DNA of 64,000 nt from Armillaria gallica (lineage: Eukaryota > Basidiomycota > Agaricomycetes > Agaricales > Physalacriaceae). The position numbers and the translations under genes were made by a program. The notes below the pieces were generated by a model. It was given only the letters and a program-made list of their open reading frames with translations, was not told where the DNA came from and ran no database searches. This document shows positions 54,077 to 64,000 of this stretch, piece after piece; the stretch's first letter is position 1, and the number at the start of each line of letters is the position of its first letter. The DNA is taken from positions 3,162,001-3,226,000 of the forward strand of contig JBANDB010000008.1 of assembly GCA_037576215.1 (NCBI GenBank). Reading direction: 5' to 3'.

Positions 54077-55469
54077 ATGTCTTCAATATCCTTCCCTTCG
54101 CCTGAGTCTTCACACGACACCGACGACGACGGCCAATTTTATTCATCCGTCTATGATACCAGCGCATCGTTCACCATGAATCCGCTCTCCTCTCACCCAC
54201 CACGCACTCCACGGACGTCCGTTGTGTCGACATCATCTCACCACCATTATGGAAGCAGTATATACACTGAGAAGGCTGAGGAGGAACAGCAAGAGGATGG
54301 AAAGCCTGAAGTAGACATGGACTACGTGGACGACGACAGCGACAAGATGAAGGAGGCTGAGAAGAGAATATTGCGAGAGGAGATATGGAGGGAGATGGTG
54401 CTGACGAGCAATGGCAGAGACAAGGCTTTCGTATGGTATCTACCACTTTGTCGGACTACCTGCCTAACCGTGTCACTTTAGAAACTAATCCAGTACTCAA
54501 TCCGGATGTACCTCTATTTCCACAAATCTTTCACAGGAAGACTACTGAGAGGTGGAACGCGCTCTCCATGGGAACAAGGTCTCGTTAAGCGCCTAGAATC
54601 GACAGTATCAGGATTTTCTTTCTCAAGGTATGCGCGAAATGTCAATTTCCCAATATTACGACTAAACAATACTATAGAAAGCTGCTACTTCTCTTCAACT
54701 GGCTATCTCCGTTAACAGCTATAATGGCCCAGAATTCTACTCCCGTTCCCTTCTCTGCCTCATCTTCAAAGGCTAAGCCCTCCCGACCACTTCTACATGC
54801 TATCCTTCATGCACCGCCTCCGGTACTACTTGAACTTGTCAACGCGTTCGCCGACGACATGTACGCGCTCTCCCTGGTAGGTCTTCTTGGCAAACGCACG
54901 GGCGAACGCGCCGGCAAATTTGCCGATTGGTGCTGGTTACTTTCCACCTTGGTGGGGCTGGTGGAAAACGGAGTGGAGCGGCAAATGATTGGGGGACTGC
55001 AGTCTGAAGGTCGGCCCTTTTTATCCCACTTTCGTGGTCCACAATGCTGATATAGGCTGTAGTGGAGTCCCGTTTATACAAGGAATCCATGTCAGGTGCT
55101 ACTGCGAAATCAAAACCCAAAATATCGAAGATTGATGAGAAGGAGCTGGAAAGATTGCAGAAGCAGGATTATTGGCTGCAGATCACGAGAGCCAAGCTGG
55201 CCATGGACCTGATCTTCGTCTGTGAGTACCCAGAAAGTGGACTTGGCCGCGGATATTGACTTGCTATATTGTAGCATATGATTTGTTCCATTTCAAACGT
55301 GGACGAGAACCAGTGAAGACATTTACGGGTCTCGTGGCGGCTATATTGAGGTAGGTTTCTGTTTTATGAATCAGTATCATTCTTGTCTTGACCGCCCATC
55401 CTCAGCTCTGCGAAGTTGTTTGATCGACACAAGAATTCATTAGCAAAGGCGTTGTCGGTGACCTTATAG
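54077..55469 (+). CDS. PEX11: Peroxin PEX11-family protein
   Basis: About six exons. A Ser/Asp-rich N-terminal leader (~90 residues, unusual length for PEX11) and an acidic coiled segment lead to KAF; intron GTATGG...CTTTAG; KLIQYSIRMYLYFHKSF, WEQGLVKRLESTVSGFSFSRKLLLLFNWLSPL, LLHAILHAPPPVLLELVNAFADDMYALSLVGLLGKRTGERAGKFADWCWLLSTLVGLVENG, KDYWLQ..RAKLAMDLIFV, YDLFHFKR, KTFTGLVAAIL, SSAKLFDRHKNSLAKALSVTL. The KLIQY start, the internal helices and the DRHKNSLAK C-terminus are family marks. PEX11 proteins bend and elongate the peroxisome membrane during proliferation. The stop is TAG at 55,467. Confidence 0.85.
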
Positions 55470-55558
55470 GGTTCCATCTATGCTGCGGCATCTGTTTTTG
55501 TTTCTCATGTATTAGATATATATGTTTCCTGCTATTATTTGCTATCACATGCCGGTTG

Positions 55559-55926
55559 CTACCAGAAACGCCAGCGCGTTGGTGATTGAGACGGTGTTTC
55601 AGACACAGATGGTTGCTGGGATTGTTGGCGGGCGGCATGAAGTGACTCGACCTCTGCCTCGAGTTCTTTTACGCGCCGGTTCGCGTCATCGAGGAATTTT
55701 TCGTGCGACAGTGAGGTCTGGACGAGCTGGAGACCCTGAAGTACAGGGATGACTACAAATAGGTCCAGCATTTCTGATAGGGACGTACAAGATATACCGC
55801 AGAGCCTAGAAGAGCAATTGGAACCATGGCAGGGACAAGGTCCGCATACCACTGAGCATGAGGTGAACGCTGGGTGCTGTACCGACGACGGACAGCAAGG
55901 GGCCGGCGAGGAAAGAAAGACCTCAT
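55559..55926 (-). CDS. Small mitochondrial membrane protein, unknown
   Basis: Two exons, about 105 residues. The N-terminus MRSFFPRRPLAVRRRYSTQRSPH is a strong mitochondrial presequence; YADLVPAMVPIALLGSAVYLGLQLVQ is one TM segment, interrupted by an intron GTACGT...CTTCAG after VYL; then a charged coiled coil FLDDANRRVKELEAEVESLHAARQ and a Ser/Pro tail ending RWRFW. ATG 55,926 is chosen because the frame upstream has no targeting features. Likely an inner-membrane accessory protein; not recognised. Divergent from TVP38. Confidence 0.65.
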
Positions 55927-56224
55927 GACTGGGAAGAGTGACTGAGTCAGGTGGGGCGAACAAACGTGCAAGAGGAGACTTACCTGGAACCGCGACTTGC
56001 GATAAGGCGTGATTTTGGAGCACTGGTTTAGGTCCGGAATATCATTTCCCCATTCGTAATTCCAGGAAAATACAGGAGAGAAAGGCCTACCTTCCCCCCC
56101 AATAGAATGAATGAATGCTTTGCTTTCGGCTCCTGGGTTCGCAAACAGTCGAACGTACGTCGACGAAGAGTCGAAGAGTGACAAGCTGACAGACGCGAGC
56201 GACCCAAAGGGGTGAAATATTGTG

Positions 56225-56232
56225 TGACGTCA
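56225..56232. promoter_or_regulatory. CRE palindrome in a divergent promoter
   Basis: TGACGTCA at 56,225-56,232, followed by CGCGTGAC, between the start codons of the small mitochondrial protein (55,926, minus) and TVP38 (56,365, plus). Confidence 0.5.
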
Positions 56233-56364
56233 CGCGTGACTGTTGCCTGGCACTAAAGCACTGCGATTTCTTTAGTTTCGCTCCACCCCGACACTGCCAG
56301 CTCGCCTGTCTTTTATTTCGCCAGAGCTCCTTTGACCTGGCCTCCCCACCACGGACTGGTTTCC

Positions 56365-57662
56365 ATGGACAATATAAATCGCCAACCTGCCCTCAATCTC
56401 CCTACTTCATCTTCGCCCGCCCACCCACTATCTACGGACCGGTCGCCAGTACACCGCCAGTCGCAGTCACCCTTTCGATACCTTAATTTCCCCCAGGACA
56501 GCCAGTCAGAACTCAGCGAGAAGCAGCCGTCTTCTCCTGATCACATTTCTCCGCAGTCTGCCGGGCCTGCGCATTCTCTCCCTTCGCCTTTTCTGCGACA
56601 GCCAGCGCCCTTGCTTATCCCAACGCGTCTGAGGTCAATGCACCATTCAAACAACTACACTCGCCCCGGGGCCTCCGGATAGCTAATTTACTGAAGCCTT
56701 GGGTTCCAATCATTTTATACGGCATAACTAGCCTCGCATTTGTCTTTGCTATTGCTCTCTATAAAACAGAAGTGTTCTCAGGTCAGTCCTTCGCCTTGAC
56801 CTCTTCCACGTCACTCAAGTATAATAGCTTTGGATGAATTGTCGCGGTGGCTACAGGCCGATGAACACTATGGCCACGCTGTTCTTTTCCTTTTGATCTT
56901 TCTAACTACAATCCGTAAGCGTCTCCATTTGCCGGCAATTTCCCGATATCTAATCTATCCGCAGCCCCCATTCCGTTGTATTCCACTCTTATCATTCTTT
57001 CCGGGTATACCTTTGGGCTCTGGACAGGCGCTGTAATATCCTACTTTGCTGCATTGGCAGGCGCCCTCGTTGTGTTCACAGCCTCTCGATCTCTCCTTCA
57101 CGATACCATCACACGTTGGCTTGACTCGGCTTGCACGATGAAACGCGTCGTTCGCGCCATCGAAAAGCGACCCAAGCTCCTCTTCCTTATTCGCCTTGCA
57201 CCATACCCCTACAACGTCATGAACTGCCTTCTTGCCGCCGCACCCACGCTATCCCTTCGTACTTACACCATCTGCACTGCTCTGTCGCTATTTAAAGTGA
57301 TCATTCATACTAGTGTTGGCGCGTCGATACATTCGTTTAAGGACTATCATGTGACGCCATCATCATATGCTGATCAGGGTGCAGAGAAGGATACCAGTTC
57401 GGATACGGTAGCACACATGTGGACGTATCTCGGTATCGGACTCTGTGTGGCGATTTTGGTGTATTTGTCGTATGTTGCACGCAAAGCAGTCGACGAAGAG
57501 CTGGAAGATGACTATCCGGCGATTCGGCAAGCGGATTCGGAGGAGCGAGTTGCTTTCCTATCTCCAAGAGGCGACGTAGAAGCCGGATTGACTATGGACG
57601 ATGTCGATGCTGATGAGATGGCAGAGTCGCCGTTTAGGACGCAACAGGTATTAGTTACTTGA
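56365..57662 (+). CDS. TVP38: Golgi membrane protein TVP38 (VTT domain)
   Basis: The N-terminal cytosolic part is Ser/Pro-rich (MDNINRQPALNLPTSSSP...). The membrane part: LLKPWVPIILYGITSLAFVFAIALYKTEVFS, HAVLFLLIFLTTIPPIPLYSTLIILSGYTFGLWTGAVISYFAALAGALVVFTASR, KRPKLLFLIRLAPYPYNVMNCLLAAAPTLSLRTYTICTALSLFKVIIHTSVGASI, MWTYLGIGLCVAILVYLSYVARKA, and an acidic tail. The GYTFG.W.G, RLAPYPYNVMN and TALSLFK....S.GA motifs are those of VTT/SNARE-associated proteins of the TVP38/TMEM41 group. The splice from LRS/R to NLLKPW near 56,635-56,685 is unresolved: GTCAAT...GGATAG leaves a stop in phase. Introns at 56,780 and 56,915 are normal. Confidence 0.82.
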
Positions 57663-60253
57663 ACGATTAAATGGACTCGTTGTACATTTCTGTTTTCGTT
57701 TTCTTCCATGTACTCACTCATCATCACTTAACTTACGCGTAACATTACTTGGACATACATACTACACTCTTTTATATTTTTGTTTAGACCATTTCGTCTT
57801 CTGATGGTGTTACGCCGTGTTGCAGTTGACCTCGCGTTTTTTTATCGCTATGGTTATATAAGGATCTACGGGCAGTTTTTTGATAGACGGAATAAAATTA
57901 AAGAACATATTTGTTGAACTGATGGGTGACTGGACGACGCTGGGATGCAATAGAGAACTGGCGGTCATTCACCGCAGATAGGACCTGGTCTGGATCCGTT
58001 CATTAACAGGAATACGTATTCTTGCCTCGGAAGTGCAGCTGGCCAGGGGGATAGCTACCATGACGGTCTAATCATAAATGGCACAGGCCAAACTGACGTT
58101 ACTTGTAAAAGCGCTTAAAATTGGGTTAAAATAAGGTTGTACGTAGGCGGACAGGCAGGGGGTTGTACGCCGGCGTTGCTTCGCTCGCTTCTACGACGAT
58201 CGTTTGTAAATGTAATCGCAGGCCCGGAACCACGAAGGGGCTGAGGAGCATCAATTCCTGGGCCTCGACGCCGCCTTCTCAATTCCGGACAACTAGTGAA
58301 TAACTCGTAATTATCGCCCCCGTTACAGTTTGGCGGCAGTCTTCCCTCTCCTGCGCCCCCGTTAGCCTTCACCTCCCTCTGTCTCGTTTTCACCAGGCCA
58401 CACTCTCTCCGCCCCGAAGCCGAACCAAAACAACGGCCCAACCTTCCATCCGGGGATAACACCACGAGAGCCGATCAGAAGATTCTCTCAGAAGATCGCG
58501 CATCAGGGCTTTCAAATTCTTATTTATTTACTGCCTTATGTCTGCATTAGGTTAACGACTTAAGTCCCTTTATTTTTGAATGGACACAAAGATAGCCGGG
58601 CTCGATGATCGCAACGGCAACTTGCAGTAGGGGAGCGTAGTGATATATTTATTCATGAACGGACGGACTCTGGCTTGTAATTTCACCTTATACTATTTCA
58701 CCCAGGCCGTTGCTCTCTCGGTCTGATAAGCGTGGCCCGGGAACCCTCCAACAGTTTGACATTCCGGCGTACAAACGACAAGAATAACAATTTCAAAACA
58801 TATCAAAGTACATAGTCCCAAACACAAAGATGGTGCGTTTGAAAAAAGTATTAGTGGCCCACACAGAACGCGATGATGACACGAACGGCAAATTTCGTGC
58901 CAAGACATTCGGAGGTTGATCGACTTGGAGGGGGACAGGGTCGCGAAGAAGGAAGAGCATCATCCCTACTTCCTCTAATCGTTCTTCGTGGCGTCCTCCT
59001 TGCGTTGGTTAGCTGATCAACAACAATGTTTTGCTCTGGTCCTTGAGCAACTAGTACCATCATGTATCTTTGCTCCCAGCCTAAATCTAGTACTACTGGC
59101 AGGCGCTAATCGAATCGAATCGACGTTAATTGATCCCCTATTGCCAGACGGCAAAGCCTGTAACAGCACAACAAATTCACGTCAAAGAGCATTATCCCTC
59201 CCTACAACGTCCGAAACAACTCCCCTCCCTTAAACACTTTCCCTAAACACATACGGTTCACGGATGCGAACATGCGGGGAATCGGAATATCAAATTTCGA
59301 AAATCCTTAGCTTCTGATCGATTAGGAGGATCATATATGGAAATCAGACATTTCTCGTTTCGCGCTTCGAGGTTGAACATTCAAGTCAAAAGGCGATCAC
59401 AAGTACCGTTGATAATATTAAGGAGAGAGTGCATGCTATGGAGATCGCAAATGAAGGGAGCTAAAAAGATGTCGCGCAACTGCCTGCCAGATCGACAATA
59501 CGTCCATATGATGAACAGTTCGGACATTGCGGGAACGATTCGGAGGCTACCTTCAAAAATAAATCCATTGCATCAGATTCCTTGCGCTGGCCGAGAGTCC
59601 GTTATCCAATCTACAAAGATACCTAAAATCCCCCCTACCCTACATATGACACCATCAATCATGCAATCAGCCTCCGTCAGCCGCAATTGGTTCCAACAGC
59701 TTGTAACATATCCCATGTCAAAACAGCATGGGAATCCTTGCCCGTGATCGCTGCGTATGCGGAACCTTCATATCGTGGGCAGTTGCCCTGCTGTAACTCT
59801 GCAAAGTCCATCTTGGTCCAATCACCAGACTATGAATAGCTGTCGGAGTCTTCCCGGGGGTTGTGATGGGTCCGAGGAAGGGGTCGCTCAATGAGGGACT
59901 CTCGGACCACCCCTCAATGCCAAAAACCTCCGTGCAATGCATTGTATTGAAACAGTTCATTTCCGCAATGAAAATACGTATGCTAGGGTATATCCACCCG
60001 AGTCAAGATATACAGTGACATGGTCAAAAATATGAAGGGTACTACACATGAGAACGAGATACAACACACACACACAAAGTGAAGGACGATGTTTAAAAAT
60101 AAAAGTCCGCGACAGCAAAGCAAAAACAACAAGACAAGTGGGGATGACAAAGTGTATGAGATGGGAGTCGTGATCAGTAATAATAGAAATTTCGTCTGGA
60201 CAGAATCAGTCGTAAAAGTATCACTCCCAACATCTAGGGGGTAGCAGGCGCGT
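57663..60253. other. Long intergenic region, ~2.6 kb
   Basis: No gene supported. Frames at 58,115-58,465 (116 codons, Arg/Gly-rich) and 59,337-59,747 (136 codons) lack motifs and exon partners. The right 300 bases are the AT-rich 3' UTR of the HSF-type gene. Confidence 0.45.
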
Positions 60254-62207
60254 CTAGATCTCCTTGGTAAAAGCACCAGCTCCGGGTCCGGTCAAGTGTT
60301 CATTCATCTGTACGAATCCAAAATCCGGTGAGTCTGAGTATTTCGGAAAGTCATTAACAAAGGTGCGACATGATTGGGCTTGACAAGGTAAACGACTTAC
60401 ATCGGTTGATATCTGTCTCACTCCCGAATCCCTCCGTGACAGGAGGCGTGTTTGCCTGAGAACTCGACGTGTGGGAAGCGGCGGAGATGGACGAGGTGCT
60501 TGTCGAGGGACGTCCGCCAGATGTGGACGGTCTGTAGTCATTCATCGGACTCGAGTAGGCGAACTCTGCTTGCGGACTGAAGGAATAATGGTCAACCGAT
60601 GGCAGAACCGACGGAAGTTGGATCATGCTCCGAACACGGGGAACGTTGCCGCCGGCAGGACTGTGATGTGAGTGAGAATGGTGGGGATGGTGGTCGTTGC
60701 TCGGTTGTGGGGACGTCGACGGACGCTGGTGCTCCGACGGGTGATCGTACATGGGACTCGGGTATGGACTTAATGCCTGGCTATGACGTCTGGCTCGGCG
60801 AATGCTAAGGGAGTTGGATGGATAGGGAGATTTTGACGAGGAGGTAGGCCGGGGAGGGGTCATTGGTCGATTGTGATGGTGGCTTGAACTAGGACGAGAG
60901 TTGGAATGGTATTCATCTTGATAAGGCATTGAAGAAACTGAAGACATTGAGTATCCGGTCGTGGGCCGGCTGTGACTATCGGAGAGAGAGACGAGGCAGA
61001 GTGCTCGGTCTGCATCGGCATGGATGAGAAAGGCGACGAATACGAGGTATTAATCGTTGGCGTGGGTCTGGAGTAGCCTCCATTGCTACTTGGGTTAAGC
61101 AGCGAAGACAGACTGCCGTTGTGAGACGAACTCCCATTGTTGACAGGAGGGAACCAGCTGCTGTTTTGCGGCTCCTGATACGAAGACGGATATGGGTTAG
61201 TATTTCCGTACGCGAACGGTGGTTCGTCGGCAGCCGGGCTGAGAGAATGGTGGCCAGGGTGGTGCGAGGGCGCATGACTGTACATGCCACTTTGCGACAT
61301 ATGAGTCGGTGGATCAGAAGGAACAGTAAGAGGCGGCAATGCAGACCGGTAGTTGTTTTGACTGTTCCAGCCGCTGGGAGCAGGAGCTGCACCGTTTTGC
61401 GAGAGAGGCGTGTAGGAACCTGGTGCAGAAAAACCACGAGCACGACCCATAGGACCAACTTTGTGAGATTGAGGCACAGACAAGGGTACCGGGCCCATGC
61501 CAATAGCTGAGCGAGGTGGGGGTATACTAAGAGATTCTTGGGTATCACGTTTGCGAGGTTTTGGGAGCCGAGGCGGGACACGGCGCTTGAAATTAGCGAC
61601 GACTTCAGGGGGAGAGTGACGGTTCAAGGTTGGGTGAGCTAGGCAATAATGAGCACAGTAACAATACAAAACGAATAGAAAGACATACACCAAGTACTTG
61701 CATCCGGATCGTCGATTGCAGGGTCGACGTTCCTCAGGTTGACCTTTCGCATGAAGCCGTAGATCTAGAAGGGAGATAGATTGGTGCATCGCTCGGGATG
61801 TAGACAGGATATGAAATTACATTTAGTTGGCGGGAGAACGAAGCGAATCTTGATTGGCGATAGATGCTGGGAAGAACATGTAGAGCAAGTTGTTCAGGTC
61901 GCTCGACGATAATATGTTCGCCCTGTGGGTCCCAACGTATCATATGCTGGTTCTCCGGTCGCTCTAGGAGGCTGAAGACTGGTGAGCATGGTGCCCACGA
62001 CAGAGCCAAGGTGACATACGCGTAGAGTTTTGTGAGAAAAGTGGCCTGGGGCTTGGACTCATTTTTGGGTGTCTGGTGCTGGGACTTTTGGTCGCCACTG
62101 GCGGCAGGGTCAGGGAGGTCGTGGTCGTCGTGGTCGTCGATGAGCTGAGAAGGGTATAACATGTTGTTGGGCTGGGAGTAGTGCCTTGGGGGATAGAGGT
62201 CGGCCAT
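60254..62207 (-). CDS. HSF-type transcription factor
   Basis: About five exons. The N-terminus MADLYPPRHYSQPNNML is followed by the HSF DNA-binding domain: ATFLTKLYALLERPENQHMIRWDPQGEHIIVERPEQLALHVLPSIYRQSRFASFSRQLNIYGFMRKVNLRN and TWSHPTLNRHSP, with winged-helix residues typical of the Sfl1/Mga1/Hsf group. The rest is a long low-complexity Ser/Pro/His/Tyr-rich region without a heptad trimerisation zipper that I can see, closed by PDFGFVQMNEHLTGPG. A frame change near 60,975-60,995 separates ASSLSP from SHSRPTTGYSMSSV; it coincides with a CT dinucleotide tract, where one repeat unit less would keep the frame. Role: nuclear regulator, possibly of stress or development. Confidence 0.8.
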
Positions 62208-62726
62208 GAAGGAAAGGGCTAAATATGGAGGAGGGCGAGGAGGGCAGGACGCATCCCGTTATCCCGTTATAACGGTTATAACTTTGAATCCATTTAATCC
62301 TTATTATCCAATATCATTAATTATTATTTCATCCAAATTGCCCCAAAAATACAAAATGCGGTGGAGAAAGCACGTTAACCCGTTAGGATCGAGGACGTAA
62401 TGATTATGTAATAAGATGAGATCGATCATCTCAGATCCGGCTCACGATGCCGTAACATATACCCAAACTCTGCTCCCTCGGCGCCGAGGTATCACGCTGG
62501 TCGCTGCCACTGCCATTGCTGCCATCAGCTCTTCGATACAGAACGTTTGCCAGCGTAGCCAAAGCTCCAAACGCAAAGCCAGCCATCCAAAGCAGCGTAT
62601 CACCGTGTTAGCGTAGCCAGTGCGTAGATACAGCACATACCGTATGCATCGCTATCCGTGCCCTGTCTTTCTTGATTCCTCCGTTCCATCCAGTTCCCAT
62701 TAGTATATTTAGCAAAACAAAATACT
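62208..62726. promoter_or_regulatory. Upstream region of the HSF-type gene
   Basis: AT-rich block with repeated CGTTAT/AATCCATTTAATCC sequence at 62,255-62,330, then ordinary sequence. No gene supported; short frames only. Confidence 0.4.

Positions 62727-64000
<1,274 letters not shown>

Noticed and set aside
55753..56184. A 143-residue protein beginning MSLFDSSSTY
   Set aside because: The upstream part has no features and runs through 5' UTR; the mitochondrial presequence starts at the internal ATG at 55,926 and the real C-terminus is a second exon.
58115..58465. 116-codon Arg/Gly-rich minus frame
   Set aside because: The composition follows from local GC-rich DNA; no conserved block. It also does not match ribosomal RNA.
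59337..59747. 136-codon plus-strand frame
   Set aside because: No domain, no exon partners, and it lies in a long intergenic region.

Overview
The window is nuclear DNA of a filamentous basidiomycete, most probably an Agaricomycete. Genes are closely packed on both strands and cut by many 45-60 nt GT-AG introns. Recognisable products (Isu1, Prp31, Sec12, TAF8, TAF9, snurportin, cofilin, PEX11, TVP38) are fungal, and lineage-typical families appear: F-box/LRR, a DUF6534-like membrane protein and DUF1479. I cannot name a genus from sequence alone.

Layout. (1) 1-7,050 is gene-poor and made of relics: no convincing gene before 3.1 kb, then a decayed minus-strand DUF1479 gene (3.2-4.05 kb), then three degenerate copies (A, B, C) of an unrecognised gene family in tandem. 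(2) 7.08-15.55 kb is housekeeping: mitochondrial uS11, QCR9, two unknown genes, riboflavin kinase head-to-head with TAF8, a 1.09-kb non-autonomous TIR transposon, an intron-bearing tRNA-Gln, and a multi-Myb SNAPC4-like protein. (3) 15.66-25.72 kb is the most unusual part: two DUF1479 oxygenase genes in inverted orientation, forming ~3.0-kb arms around a 2.83-kb centre that carries a GH105-like six-hairpin glycosidase; a third copy of the DUF1479 promoter and another decayed copy (D) of the unknown family follow. (4) 26.9-42.99 kb is dense housekeeping: snurportin, cofilin, a NIPA Mg2+ transporter, a PDCD2/Tsr4 protein, Sec12, TAF9, Isu1, Prp31 and an F-box protein. (5) 44.9-48.9 kb holds an Rck2-like stress kinase and a multi-TM protein. 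(6) 49-53.1 kb is a gene desert. (7) 53.1-64 kb holds a Tctex-type dynein light chain, PEX11, a small mitochondrial protein, TVP38, an HSF-type transcription factor and the 3' part of an Fpk1/Nrc2-like AGC kinase running off the right edge.

The housekeeping genes do not form one pathway, although several share short head-to-head promoters. The non-housekeeping system is the DUF1479 / unknown-family / GH105 region: the same two families recur next to each other at 3-7 kb and 21-26 kb, with mixed intact and decayed copies, which points to repeated local segmental duplication and inversion.
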